Source of the DNA: Fimbriimonadaceae bacterium
GTDB taxonomy: Bacteria; Armatimonadota; UBA10988
DNA length: 64,000 nt
Direction: 5' to 3'
Assembly: GCA_020850355.1 (NCBI GenBank)
Contig: JADZEX010000018.1
Span: 62,001-126,000, forward strand
How positions within the stretch are numbered: position 1 is the stretch's first letter; each line of letters opens with the position of its first letter. A program made the translations under genes and the position numbers. The notes under the pieces are model-generated. The model saw only the letters and a program-made list of their open reading frames with translations, was not told where the DNA came from and searched no databases. This document shows, one piece after another, positions 31,212 to 39,569 of this stretch.

Positions 31212-32129
31212 TCAGGCCGGATCGAAACCTGGCAGCACGGCCTGCTCGCTGGTCCCGCCCGCCGCCTCGGCGAAGCCCTGCATCACTTCCTCGCTGGCCA
31301 GCAGGGGATCGCCCGCCAGCGGTCGCGCGCCACGGGCCAGCAGCAGCGCCGCGCCGGGACTGTCGGGGGTGGCCCGCACATAGACCGCGCGGCCCTGATG
31401 CAACGCCTGCTGCGCGGCATTCAGGGTGCCGCCTTGAGCGCGGGCTTCGACCACCACCAGGCAGCGGCTCAAGGCGGCGACCAGCCCGTTGCGTTCCAGC
31501 GCCCGGTGGGCGGCCACCGGCGCGTGCGGGAAGTAGCTGCTGAGCACCAGCCGCAGGTCGGGGTTGCCCTCCCAGGCCAGCAGCCCGCAGGGCAGCACGC
31601 CGGTGGCCAGGCCGCCCCGCGCGGCCGCGCCGGCCTGGGCCGCGCGGTCGATCCCACGGGCGTCGCCGCTGACCACGTTGATCCGCGCCCGCGCCAGCCA
31701 GCCGGCCAGCTTGGTGGCGTACCGCAGCCCGTCGGGCGAAGCCTCGCGATTGCCGACGATGGCCACCATCGGTCGCTGCAAGGCGCGCAGGTCGCCCCGG
31801 CAGACCAGCAGCGGCGGCGGCCGGAAGCCGAGCGCGCGATGCAGCGCCGGCGGATAGTCGGCGGCGGTCACCGCCAGCAGCGTGGCCCCCGCCGCGCGGA
31901 GGGCCGGCAGCAGGTCAGGCGGCGGCTCCGGGCTGGCCGCCAGCACGGCCAGCCGGCGCAGCGGCAGGTCGAGGCTGCGCAACTCGTCGTCGCCGGCTGC
32001 GAAGAGCGCGCTCAGGGGCCGGCCCCGGGCCAACCAGCGGGTTGCCGCGGCGGCGGCCGTGGCCGGACGGAGGCCGCTGTACCAGACCAACCGCGCCCAG
32101 GCGGCCGCTTCGACGGCCTCGTTGCTCAT
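31212..32129 (-). CDS. dprA: DNA-processing protein DprA/Smf
   Basis: About 305 aa, starting at MSNEAVEAAAWARLVWYSG (the longer open frame upstream lies inside the next gene). N-terminal SAM-like helices, then the DprA Rossmann-like fold: YPPALHRALGFRPPPLLVCRGDL, VAIVGNREASPDGLRYATKLAGWL, VVSGDARGIDRAAQAGA and GTLNAAQQALHQGRAVYV. DprA loads RecA onto incoming single-stranded DNA during natural transformation. The usual C-terminal winged helix (DML1) is not obvious, so this is a short form. Some residues are changed from the common GSR/GxxxxGGLASGID pattern. Its ATG overlaps the stop of the preceding enolase-superfamily gene (ATGA), an odd partner for dprA. Confidence 0.88.
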   Translation of the reverse strand: MSNEAVEAAAWARLVWYSGLRPATAAAAATRWLARGRPLSALFAAGDDELRSLDLPLRRLAVLAASPEPPPDLLPALRAAGATLLAVTAADYPPALHRALGFRPPPLLVCRGDLRALQRPMVAIVGNREASPDGLRYATKLAGWLARARINVVSGDARGIDRAAQAGAAARGGLATGVLPCGLLAWEGNPDLRLVLSSYFPHAPVAAHRALERNGLVAALSRCLVVVEARAQGGTLNAAQQALHQGRAVYVRATPDSPGAALLLARGARPLAGDPLLASEEVMQGFAEAAGGTSEQAVLPGFDPA

Positions 32130-33181
32130 GGCACCTGGTAGCGCTCCACCGCCCCGAGGTCGAGCTCGACGCCCAGGCCCGGCCGATCGGTCACCGCGAT
32201 GTAGCCGTCGGTGACCGCCAGGTGCTCCGCCAGCAGGTCGTGCTCCCGCAGGATGTGGCCGAAGATGTCCGATGGCCAGAGCGTCGCCGGAGTCGCCGCG
32301 CAGCCCTGCACGAAGGCCGCGCCGCGGACCCCGAGGTCGTTGCCCGAACCGTGCCACACCGGGCAGCCCGCCGCGTGCGCCGCGCGGGTCGCGGCGACGA
32401 ACTCGGTCAGCGAGCCGTTCAGGTTGTAGACATCGGCGCAGCCCATTTCGAGGGCCGGGATCAGGTGCGTCAGGGTCCCCAGATGCAGCGCCAGCGGGAT
32501 CTGGATGGTGTCGCGCAGCCGGGCGTACCAGTCCAGCCGCTGCTGCGGCACGGGACTCTCGAACAGCAGCCCCGTGTAGTCGCGCAGGCTGCGCGCCAGC
32601 TCAACGGTCCCGGCCGGGGTGTAGAAGCGCTCGTTGGGGTCCAGGGTGATCGTCCAATCAGGCGCCACCGCTTTGATCGCCGCGACCCGCGCCGCGGGGT
32701 GCTGCTCCAGCTTGCACTTGAACTTGCAGCCGTGGTAACCGCCCGCCAGACCGCGCCGGGCGTGCTCCGCGGAATCGTCGACGGTGCAGAGGCCCATCCA
32801 GTAGTCGACCGGCACCCGGTCGTGGTAGCGCCCGCCCAACAGCATATGGGCCGGCACCTCGCGGGCCCGGCCGAGGGCGTCGAGGATCGCCATCTCGAAG
32901 GCGTCGTAGGCCCCGTTGTGCGGCAGCGGCAGTTGCTGTAGAGCGACCTTGTTGAGGTCCAGGTCGAGCAGTGCGCTGACCCCGGCATCGACCTCGGCGC
33001 GCGAGACGCCGCGGTTGGTTTCGCCGATCCCGCAGTAGCCTGAGCTGGTGTGCAGCCGCACGATGAACTTCGGGACGTCGGCGAAGGTGTCGAGCACGGC
33101 GTCGGGGTAGCAGGCGCTGCTGATGGTGCCGGGCCGGGCCGGCACGACCACTTTCCAGACATCCACCGCGGTCACGCGCAT
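32126..33181 (-). CDS. Enolase-superfamily (mandelate racemase/muconate lactonising-type) enzyme
   Basis: About 351 aa from the ATG at 33181 (AGGAG 8 bases upstream). The N-terminal capping domain includes VPKFIVRLHTSSGYCGIGETNRG. The barrel has the Lys-x-Lys pair in GCKFKCKLEQHP (about residue 173), metal ligands Asp in ITLDPNERF and Glu in LLFESPVPQ. At the third-ligand position, usually 'IA-Asp-Glu' or 'GE', this protein has IPLALHLGT, a His. These enzymes abstract a proton alpha to a carboxylate; many dehydrate or epimerise acid sugars. A role in uronate or aldonate breakdown would suit the polysaccharide theme, but substrate is unknown. Confidence 0.8.
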   Translation of the reverse strand: MRVTAVDVWKVVVPARPGTISSACYPDAVLDTFADVPKFIVRLHTSSGYCGIGETNRGVSRAEVDAGVSALLDLDLNKVALQQLPLPHNGAYDAFEMAILDALGRAREVPAHMLLGGRYHDRVPVDYWMGLCTVDDSAEHARRGLAGGYHGCKFKCKLEQHPAARVAAIKAVAPDWTITLDPNERFYTPAGTVELARSLRDYTGLLFESPVPQQRLDWYARLRDTIQIPLALHLGTLTHLIPALEMGCADVYNLNGSLTEFVAATRAAHAAGCPVWHGSGNDLGVRGAAFVQGCAATPATLWPSDIFGHILREHDLLAEHLAVTDGYIAVTDRPGLGVELDLGAVERYQVP

Positions 33182-33275
33182 CGCAGGAGCTCCTGCCGGC
33201 CGGATGCACCATCGCGCCGGCGGCACCTTCAAGAGGATTGGCGACCCAGCGCGAGAAGCCGCGACCGAGAGAGGG

Positions 33276-34337
33276 ATGTCCGAGAACTGCTCACCCCCGG
33301 CCCCGGCCGCCGGCAGCCGACTGGCCTACGCCGAGCCGCTCCGCCTGTGGGCCTGCGGCGCGGTGATTCTGATCCACGTCTGCTCCGGCCCGGTCGCCGA
33401 GTTCGGCCGGCTGGCGCCCCGCGACTGGTGGATCGCCGCCGGGCTGCGCGCCGCAGTGACCTGGGCGGTGCCGGTCTTCGTGATGCTCAGCGGTGCGCTG
33501 CTGCTGGATCCGCGCAAGGACGAACCGCTGCGGCAGTTCGTCGTCCGGCGCTGCTCCCGCGTCGGCTGGCCATTGCTGGCCGCCAGCACCGCTTACCTCG
33601 CCTGGCGGGTCTACTACCGCCAGGAGACGCCCACGCCGCTCTGGGCGCTGCGGCACCTCGCCTACGGCACCACCTGGGCCCACCTCTACTTCCTTTACCT
33701 GATCGCCGGCCTGTACGCCGTGACGCCCGTCCTGCGGCAGTTCACCCGGCACGCCAGTCGGCGCCAGCAGTGGGCGCTGGCGCTGGTCGCGCTGGCCGTC
33801 GGCATCCTCGACAAGTTGCTGCGCACCACCTTCCACAGCGGCGGCGCCAGCGGGCTGCTGCTGTTTGGGCCCTACCTCGGCTACTACGCCCTCGGCTGGC
33901 TGCTGCGCGACGTGGTCCTCTGTCGTCGACGTTGCGTCGCACTCGGGACCCTTTGGCTGGCCGCCACGGCCTTCACCACGCTGCTCTGCCGCGCCGCGAT
34001 GGACCTCGCCGACGGGCCCGGCTGGCGGTTCTATGCCTTCGAGTTCCTGACGCCGCAGATCGCCCTGCAGGCTGTCTGCACCTGGCTGCTGGCACAACAG
34101 CTCTGGCGCCAGGCGCGGAGTCGGCGGCTGACCCGGCTGCTCGGTGAGGCGACGCTGGGGGTCTACCTGCTGCACCCCGCCGTGCTCGACTGGCTGCGCC
34201 ACCAGGGGCTGACCAGCACCTGGCATGGCGCCGCCACCGGCATCGCGGTGTCGGCCCTGGTGGCCGCTGCGGTCAGCCTGCTCGTAACGCTGCTGCTGCT
34301 GGCGCTGCCGGGGCTGCGTCGACTGGTTGGCGGCTGA
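33276..34337 (+). CDS. Membrane acyltransferase 3 family (OafA-like)
   Basis: About 353 aa; ATG at 33276 with GAGAGAGGG upstream. About ten transmembrane segments. N-terminal LAYAEPLRLWACGAVILIHVCSGPV carries the family's R-x10-H signature (R in EPLR, H in LIHV). Then VPVFVMLSGALLL and FVVRRCSRVGWPLLAAS follow, also typical. These proteins transfer acyl groups (often acetyl) to sugars of envelope polysaccharides across the cytoplasmic membrane. It is divergent from the enolase-like gene and precedes a nucleotide-sugar epimerase and a glycosyltransferase, so it probably belongs to surface glycan synthesis. Confidence 0.85.
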   Translation: MSENCSPPAPAAGSRLAYAEPLRLWACGAVILIHVCSGPVAEFGRLAPRDWWIAAGLRAAVTWAVPVFVMLSGALLLDPRKDEPLRQFVVRRCSRVGWPLLAASTAYLAWRVYYRQETPTPLWALRHLAYGTTWAHLYFLYLIAGLYAVTPVLRQFTRHASRRQQWALALVALAVGILDKLLRTTFHSGGASGLLLFGPYLGYYALGWLLRDVVLCRRRCVALGTLWLAATAFTTLLCRAAMDLADGPGWRFYAFEFLTPQIALQAVCTWLLAQQLWRQARSRRLTRLLGEATLGVYLLHPAVLDWLRHQGLTSTWHGAATGIAVSALVAAAVSLLVTLLLLALPGLRRLVGG

Positions 34338-34367
34338 CTTTGCGCTGCCCGCTGCGGCCAACCGGTG

Positions 34368-34373
34368 TATAAT
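34368..34373 (+). promoter_or_regulatory. Consensus -10 TATAAT before the epimerase gene
   Basis: A perfect TATAAT. The nearest -35-like TTGCGC (34340-34345) is 22 bases away, too far for a standard promoter, so it may rely on an activator. Start codon at 34407. Confidence 0.4.
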
Positions 34374-34406
34374 GGTGCCGGCTCAGTGGAGGGCCCTCAG
34401 CCAGGC

Positions 34407-35420
34407 ATGGCCAGCGCAACCCCCATCGTCTTGACCGGTGCGGCCGGCTTCATCGGCTTCCACCTGGCGCACCGTCTGCTGGCGGCCGGCCACCGCGTGG
34501 TCGGCGTCGACGTGGTCAACGACTACTACCCGGTGGTGGTCAAGCAGCGTCGCCTGGCCCTGCTCCGCGAGCAGCCGGGGTTCAGCTTCGCAGCCCTCGA
34601 CCTGGCCGACGCGGAGGCCTTCGCCGACCTGGTGGCGCGCGAGCGGCCCAGCCGCGTCTGCCACCTTGCGGCGCAGGCCGGCGTGCGCTACTCGTTGACC
34701 CACCCGCGGGTCTACACTGCCAGCAACATCGAAGGGACGCTCAACGTCTTGGAGGCCTGCCGCCACCACGGCGTCGAGCGGCTGGTCTACGCCAGCAGCT
34801 CCAGCGTCTACGGCGGCAACACCAAAGTGCCCTTCAGCGAGGGCGATCCCGTCAACACGCCGATTAGCCTGTACGCCGCCACCAAGCGCGCCAACGAGCT
34901 GATGGCCCACACCTACACGCACCTGTTCGGTCTGCAGACCGTCGGCCTGCGCTTCTTCACGGTCTACGGCCGCTGGGGCCGGCCCGACATGGCGCTCTGG
35001 ATCTTCGCCGAGAAGATCCTCGCGGGGGAGGCCATTCCGGTCTTCAACCAGGGCCAGTTGAAGCGCGACTTCACCCACGTCAGCGACATCGTGGCCGGTC
35101 TTGACGCCTGCCTCTTCGCCGAGGGCCTGGCGCCCTACGAGGTGCTCAACCTCGGCAACCACCAGTCCGAAGAGCTGATGACGCTGATTGATCTGCTGGA
35201 GCAGGCACTCGGCCGACCGGCCCTCCGCAATCTGCTGCCGATGCAGCCGGGCGATGTCCCAGCCACTTACGCCGACATCGCCCAGGCCCAGACCAAGCTC
35301 GGCTTCCACCCCCGCACGCCGCTCGCGGTGGGCGTCCCGGACTTCGTCGAGTGGTACCGCAGCGAGCCGGAGATCGCCGCCGCCGTGGCCGCCTGGCGGG
35401 CCGCTGGCGGGGGAGGCTGA
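34407..35420 (+). CDS. NAD-dependent epimerase, UDP-glucuronate 4-epimerase-like
   Basis: About 337 aa; ATG at 34407 chosen (the frame is open from 34365). Extended short-chain dehydrogenase: GAAGFIGFHLAHRLL (NAD loop, residues 10-24), VVGVDVVNDYYPVVVKQRRLALL (matches the NDYYD...K...RL pattern of UDP-glucuronate/galacturonate 4-epimerases), HLAAQAGVRYSL, YASSSSVYGG and the catalytic SLYAATKRANELMAH (Tyr-x3-Lys). FFTVYGRWGRPDMALW is also characteristic of that subgroup. It would make UDP-galacturonate or a related sugar for envelope polysaccharide. The glycosyltransferase starts 1 base after its stop, so the two are an operon. Confidence 0.85.
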   Translation: MASATPIVLTGAAGFIGFHLAHRLLAAGHRVVGVDVVNDYYPVVVKQRRLALLREQPGFSFAALDLADAEAFADLVARERPSRVCHLAAQAGVRYSLTHPRVYTASNIEGTLNVLEACRHHGVERLVYASSSSVYGGNTKVPFSEGDPVNTPISLYAATKRANELMAHTYTHLFGLQTVGLRFFTVYGRWGRPDMALWIFAEKILAGEAIPVFNQGQLKRDFTHVSDIVAGLDACLFAEGLAPYEVLNLGNHQSEELMTLIDLLEQALGRPALRNLLPMQPGDVPATYADIAQAQTKLGFHPRTPLAVGVPDFVEWYRSEPEIAAAVAAWRAAGGGG

Positions 35421-35421
35421 A

Positions 35422-36537
35422 ATGCCTGAGCGGCCGAAGCTGGGCTATGTGATGGCCGTCCTGGAGGCCCGCTCGGGCGAACACGCGGCGCACATTCCCC
35501 GGCTGTTGGGCGAAATCGGCAAGGGCCTCGACATCGACGTGATCGTCTGGAACCAGAAGGACGAGGTGACCCTGCCCGGCGTGCAGGCGATGCAAATCGT
35601 CCCGCGGGGCAGTCTGTTCCGGAAGCTGCGCCACCTGCGGCGGCTGATCGTGGAGCAGCGCCGCGCCGGGTACCACCTCTGGTTCATCCGCGGCGCCGGC
35701 AGCGTGGTGCTGCTGTTCAACCTGGTCGGCGCCCGCACCGTCTTCTGGATCTGCGGCCGCACCCGCCCGCCGAGCAACTGGCGCGACCGGGTCGGGCAGT
35801 GGCTGTTCAAGCTCGCCTTGCGGACCAGCCGCTGGATCGCCACCGCGCCGGGGATGGATGCCTACAACACCGCCGCGCTGGGGGTGCCCGCCAGCAAGCA
35901 ACTGCTGCTCAACAACGACATCGACCTGACGGTCTACCAGCCGGCCTCGCCCGAACAGATTGCGGCGACCCGCGCCGAGTTGGGACTGGACCCCTCGCAG
36001 CGGGTGGTGCTGTTCGTCCACCGGCTGATCTACGAGCGCGGCGCCGATGCGCTGATCCCGCTGCTGGACGCCCTGGCCGCGGCCGGGCAGGCGGCCTGCC
36101 TGGTGGCCATCGGCGGGCCCGGCGAGCAGTCGGCCGCCCTCGAGGCTTACGCCGCGGCGCATCCCGAGCGGCTGCGGTTGTTGGGCCACCGGCCGAACGA
36201 CGAGCTGCCGCGCTACTACGGCGCGGCCGACGTCTTCATCATGCCGTCCCGCGTCGACGGTTTCCCGCGGGTGATGCTGGAAGCGATGGCCTGCCGGGTG
36301 CCGGTCGTCTCGACGCCCTGCGAGGCGGTGCCGCCGGTGCTGCCGGCCGACCTGCACCCCGAGCTGTTGGTGGACTTCGGCGACCATGCCGGGCTGGCGG
36401 CGCGGGTGCTGGCGCTGCTGCGCGACGAGCCGCGCCGGGTGGCGATCGGCGAACGGCTGCTGGCCCGGGCCGGCGACTACACCGTGCAGCGCGTCGCCGA
36501 GCAGTACATCGCCACCTTCAGCCGCACGGACCTCTAG
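35422..36537 (+). CDS. Glycosyltransferase family 4
   Basis: About 371 aa, cytosolic or membrane-peripheral, with GGGGAGG upstream of the ATG. C-terminal GT-B half: VVLFVHRLIYERGADALIPLLDAL, LVAIGGPGE, RLRLLGHRPNDELPRYYGAADVFIMPSRVDGFPRVMLEAMACRVPVVS, which contains the E-x7-E type nucleotide-sugar motif. The N-terminal half has KLGYVMAVLEARSGEHAAHIPRLL and RTVFWICGRTRPPSNWRDR. GT4 enzymes are retaining sugar transferases using UDP- or GDP-sugars. With the epimerase directly upstream, it likely adds a uronic acid or derived sugar to a lipid-linked glycan. Confidence 0.88.
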   Translation: MPERPKLGYVMAVLEARSGEHAAHIPRLLGEIGKGLDIDVIVWNQKDEVTLPGVQAMQIVPRGSLFRKLRHLRRLIVEQRRAGYHLWFIRGAGSVVLLFNLVGARTVFWICGRTRPPSNWRDRVGQWLFKLALRTSRWIATAPGMDAYNTAALGVPASKQLLLNNDIDLTVYQPASPEQIAATRAELGLDPSQRVVLFVHRLIYERGADALIPLLDALAAAGQAACLVAIGGPGEQSAALEAYAAAHPERLRLLGHRPNDELPRYYGAADVFIMPSRVDGFPRVMLEAMACRVPVVSTPCEAVPPVLPADLHPELLVDFGDHAGLAARVLALLRDEPRRVAIGERLLARAGDYTVQRVAEQYIATFSRTDL

Positions 36538-36543
36538 CAGCCG

Positions 36544-37197
36544 TTACCGCGGGATCACCACGCCATCGGCCAGCCAGCGCTGGTAGACCACGACCATCAG
36601 CGCCGTCAGACCGGCCGACAGCAAGCTGGCGATGATTCCCTGCGCCCAGTCGTGCCGTCGCCGCTGCACCCGCGCCCACATCACCAGCGGCAGCGCCAGG
36701 CAGGTCCACAACCAGATCCGGCCGACCACCATCCCCGCCAGCACGGCGCAGGCGGCCAACGTGCTGGGGTGCATCGAGATCTTCCAGCGGCGGCTGATCA
36801 GCGCGAAGGGCAGCCCGTTGATCGCCATCCCCAGCGCGCCGAGTTGCAGCTCCATCGGTGCCCCGGCCACCGCCAGGGCGAACGCCGTGAAGACCGCGCC
36901 GACGATGCCGACGAAGAACGGGCCCTGCCGTTGCTGCAGGCTGGCGACATGCACGTCGCCAATCTCGCCCCGCCGGATGCCCAGCAGGATGTACCCCAGC
37001 GGCAGCCCCACCAGCCCGACCGCCGCCAAGGCCCCCCACTGCGCCGCCTGCTGCCAGGTGAGGGTCGTCCCCGTGAGCAACACGCCAATGAAGATCGGCA
37101 GCACGACGAAGGGGCTGGAAACGGCCGAGATCAGCAACGCCAGCCGGTCAAGCCAGCGTGCGGTGGGTGGCGGCTCCGGACCGTCGGCGGCAGTCAC
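36544..37197 (-). CDS. Polytopic membrane protein, PAP2-like
   Basis: About 217 aa; start uncertain. The open frame extends through the tRNA-Ala gene, so the first plausible start downstream is a GTG at 37197, without a good ribosome site. Six hydrophobic segments are visible. The motif RRWKISMHPSTLAACA resembles the KxSxH-type signature of phosphatidic-acid-phosphatase-like (PAP2) integral membrane proteins. However, the usual second and third motifs (PSGH, SRxxxxxH) are not present, so catalytic activity is doubtful. It ends 6 bases from the convergent glycosyltransferase. It may be transcribed from the tRNA-Ala promoter. Confidence 0.55.
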   Translation of the reverse strand: MTAADGPEPPPTARWLDRLALLISAVSSPFVVLPIFIGVLLTGTTLTWQQAAQWGALAAVGLVGLPLGYILLGIRRGEIGDVHVASLQQRQGPFFVGIVGAVFTAFALAVAGAPMELQLGALGMAINGLPFALISRRWKISMHPSTLAACAVLAGMVVGRIWLWTCLALPLVMWARVQRRRHDWAQGIIASLLSAGLTALMVVVYQRWLADGVVIPR

Positions 37198-37220
37198 CGC
37201 CGGGTCGGAGTTCCGGGGAG

Positions 37221-37293
<73 letters not shown>

Positions 37294-37307
37294 AGGAACA
37301 AGCTGGG

Positions 37308-37336
37308 AGTCTAGCAACCGCAGCGCTTTGTGTCAA
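37308..37336 (-). promoter_or_regulatory. tRNA-Ala promoter
   Basis: Minus strand: -35 TTGACA (37336-37331) and -10 TAGACT (37313-37308), spacing exactly 17. The tRNA 5' end is 14 bases after the -10. Confidence 0.8.
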
Positions 37337-37371
37337 GCGTTCAAGGCCCGCGATTCGCGCTGGGGCGGCCG

Positions 37372-39486
37372 TCAGTCCAGGCGGATCACCCGCGCGTCGT
37401 AGGGCTGCAGCGGCAGTTCGCCGGCCACCGCCTGCCCGCCGGTCAGCTCCTGGCCGGTCCGTCCGGCCAGGTCGACCCGGCGCTCGGATCCGGCGAAGTT
37501 CAGGACGAACAGGTAGTCGCGCTGGCCGTCGCTGCGCACCGTCGCCGAGACGCCGGCGGGCAACGCTGGCAAGACGCCCGCGAGGCCAAGTTGCGTCAGC
37601 AGCGCCGCGCAGAGGCGATCGGTGAAGGCCGGCTCGCAGCGCGCCGCGACGTGATAGGCCGTGCCGGCGCCCCAACGGTTGGCGGTCAGCGCCGGCCGAC
37701 CCGCATAGAACTCACTACCGTAGGTCGCCAGCACCGTGGCCGTCTCGGCGTGGACCAGATCGCACAGCAGGGCCGCCTGCCAACTGCCTTGCAGTCCCAG
37801 AGGATTGCCCGCCACGGCGTTGATCAGCACCCGGTCGGCGTCGTACAGCGAGTCGGTCTCCTCCGCCCAGATCCCCAGCACGGGCCGCAGCTCGCCGGGC
37901 ACGCCGCCCAGCGTGCAGAGATCACTCTCGTTGACCAGGCCACTCCAGTAGGTGGTCACCAAGGTGCCGCCGCCCGCCACGAACGCTGCCAGCCGCGCCG
38001 CCACGCCGGGGCGCAGCAGGTACAGCATCGGCGCCAGCACCAGCCGGTAGCCGTCCAGCGCGCCGTCGCAGTCCAGCACGTCGACGGCCACGCCGCGGCG
38101 CCAGAACGGCCGGTAATGCTCGTGGCAGACCGGCAAGTAGTCGCGATGCGTGTGCCGCGGGCCGGCGGCGTGGTCGATCGCCCAGCGGTTCTCCCAATCG
38201 CAGATCAGCGCCACCGCGGGCCGGGTGGTGCTGCCGACCACCTCGTCCAGCCGCGCCAGCGCCTCACCCACTGCGCGCACTTCGGCAAAGACGCGCGTGT
38301 GCTCGTGGCCGACATGATCGACCACCGCCCCGTGAAGCTTCTCGGAGGCGCCGCGGCTCTTGCGCCACTGAAAGTACTGCACACTGTCGGCCCCATGGGC
38401 CACCGCCTGCAGCGAGGCCGCCAGGTGCAGCCCCGGCCGCTTCAGCTTCGCGGCATACTGCCAGTTGGTCACCGACGGCGTGCTCTCCATCAGCAGCCAC
38501 GGCCGCCCACCCTTCAGGCGCCGGTAGAGGTCATGCACGAAGGCAGTGTCGGCCGCCACCAGCGCGTCTGGGCCGGCCTCCTGCCACCAGTCGGGAGTCG
38601 CAAAGGGATAGAGCGGCGCCGCCGGCTCGTGCGGATGCCACTGCGGGTAGCTGTCCCAGCAGACCACATCGACCTCGGCCGCGAACTTGCCGTAGTCCAG
38701 GCCGGGGTAGAGCCCCATGAAGTTGGTGGTGATCGGCACGCTCGGATCGGCCGCCCGCAGCGGGGCGATCTCGGCGCGGTAGAAGTCGATGGTCTGCGCC
38801 GTCACGAAGCGTTGCCAGTCGAGCTGCAGGCCGTGGGTGCAGGTCTCGCCCAGTGGCGACGGCGACTCGATTTGCGACCAGGCGGTGTAGGTGTGGCTCC
38901 AGAAGGCGGTCCACCAGGCCCGGTTGAGCGCCTCCAAGGAGTCCCCATAGCGCTGCCGCAGCCACTGTCGGAAGGCGTGCTGACACAGCTCGCAGTGGCA
39001 CTCGCCGCCGTACTCGTTGGAGATGTGCCACAGCACCAGCGCCGGATGCGTGGCGTAGCGCTCCGCCAGCCGGCTGTTGAGCTCGGTGACCTTGGCGCGG
39101 TAGACGGGCGAGGTGTAGCAGAAGGTCACCCGCGCCCCGTGCAGGCGTCGCCGCCGGTCGCGCTCGACGCGCCGCACCTCGGGATAGGCGTGCGCCAGCC
39201 AGGCCGGCATCGCCGCCGACGGGGTCGCCAGCACGGCGTACCGCCCATCGGCCGCCAACTCATCGAGCAAGCGATCCAGCCAGTCGAAGCAGAACACGGC
39301 CTCGGCCGGCTGCAGCGCCGCCCACGCGAAGATCCCGACGCTCACGCTGTTGCAGCGGGCCTCGCCCAGCAGCCGGCGATCTTCCGCCAGGATTGCCGGG
39401 TCGTGCAGCCACTGATCGGGGTTGTAGTCGCCCCCGTGCAGCATCTGCGGACACGACGGACGAAGCGGCGGGAAGGGGCCGGGCAT
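37372..39486 (-). CDS. Beta-galactosidase, glycoside hydrolase family 42
   Basis: About 704 aa, no signal peptide, so cytosolic. Clear GH42: HGGDYNPDQW start, acid/base Glu158 in WHISNEYGGEC, and nucleophile Glu334 in WLLMESTPS. The zinc-type cysteine cluster is Cys123 plus Cys163, Cys165 and Cys168 (ECHCELC). The Rossmann-like trimerisation domain (VLAPMLYLLRPGVAARLAAFVAGGGTLVTTYWSG) and a small C-terminal beta domain (DYLFVLNFAGSERRVDL) follow. It hydrolyses beta-galactosides taken into the cell. It follows the smc-operon lipoprotein gene by 83 bases on the same strand. Its AGGAG ribosome site lies in a hairpin that overlaps its own -10, see the regulatory entry. Confidence 0.93.
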   Translation of the reverse strand: MPGPFPPLRPSCPQMLHGGDYNPDQWLHDPAILAEDRRLLGEARCNSVSVGIFAWAALQPAEAVFCFDWLDRLLDELAADGRYAVLATPSAAMPAWLAHAYPEVRRVERDRRRRLHGARVTFCYTSPVYRAKVTELNSRLAERYATHPALVLWHISNEYGGECHCELCQHAFRQWLRQRYGDSLEALNRAWWTAFWSHTYTAWSQIESPSPLGETCTHGLQLDWQRFVTAQTIDFYRAEIAPLRAADPSVPITTNFMGLYPGLDYGKFAAEVDVVCWDSYPQWHPHEPAAPLYPFATPDWWQEAGPDALVAADTAFVHDLYRRLKGGRPWLLMESTPSVTNWQYAAKLKRPGLHLAASLQAVAHGADSVQYFQWRKSRGASEKLHGAVVDHVGHEHTRVFAEVRAVGEALARLDEVVGSTTRPAVALICDWENRWAIDHAAGPRHTHRDYLPVCHEHYRPFWRRGVAVDVLDCDGALDGYRLVLAPMLYLLRPGVAARLAAFVAGGGTLVTTYWSGLVNESDLCTLGGVPGELRPVLGIWAEETDSLYDADRVLINAVAGNPLGLQGSWQAALLCDLVHAETATVLATYGSEFYAGRPALTANRWGAGTAYHVAARCEPAFTDRLCAALLTQLGLAGVLPALPAGVSATVRSDGQRDYLFVLNFAGSERRVDLAGRTGQELTGGQAVAGELPLQPYDARVIRLD

Positions 39487-39492
39487 CGGTGA

Positions 39493-39512
39493 CTCCTGCG
39501 CTGCGCAGGATA
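39493..39512 (-). promoter_or_regulatory. Beta-galactosidase -10 overlapping an SD-masking hairpin
   Basis: On the minus strand TATCCT (39512-39507) is a -10 like that of rpsF, without a clear -35. The arm TCCTGCG (39510-39504) pairs with CGCAGGA (39500-39494), which contains the AGGAG ribosome site. A transcript begun from this -10 would start inside the hairpin and lose most of the masking arm. Confidence 0.4.
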
Positions 39513-39569
39513 GCAGATCCGGCGGGTGCCGGCGGACCGGATTCGCCCGATCCGCCTACTCCGCCCGGT

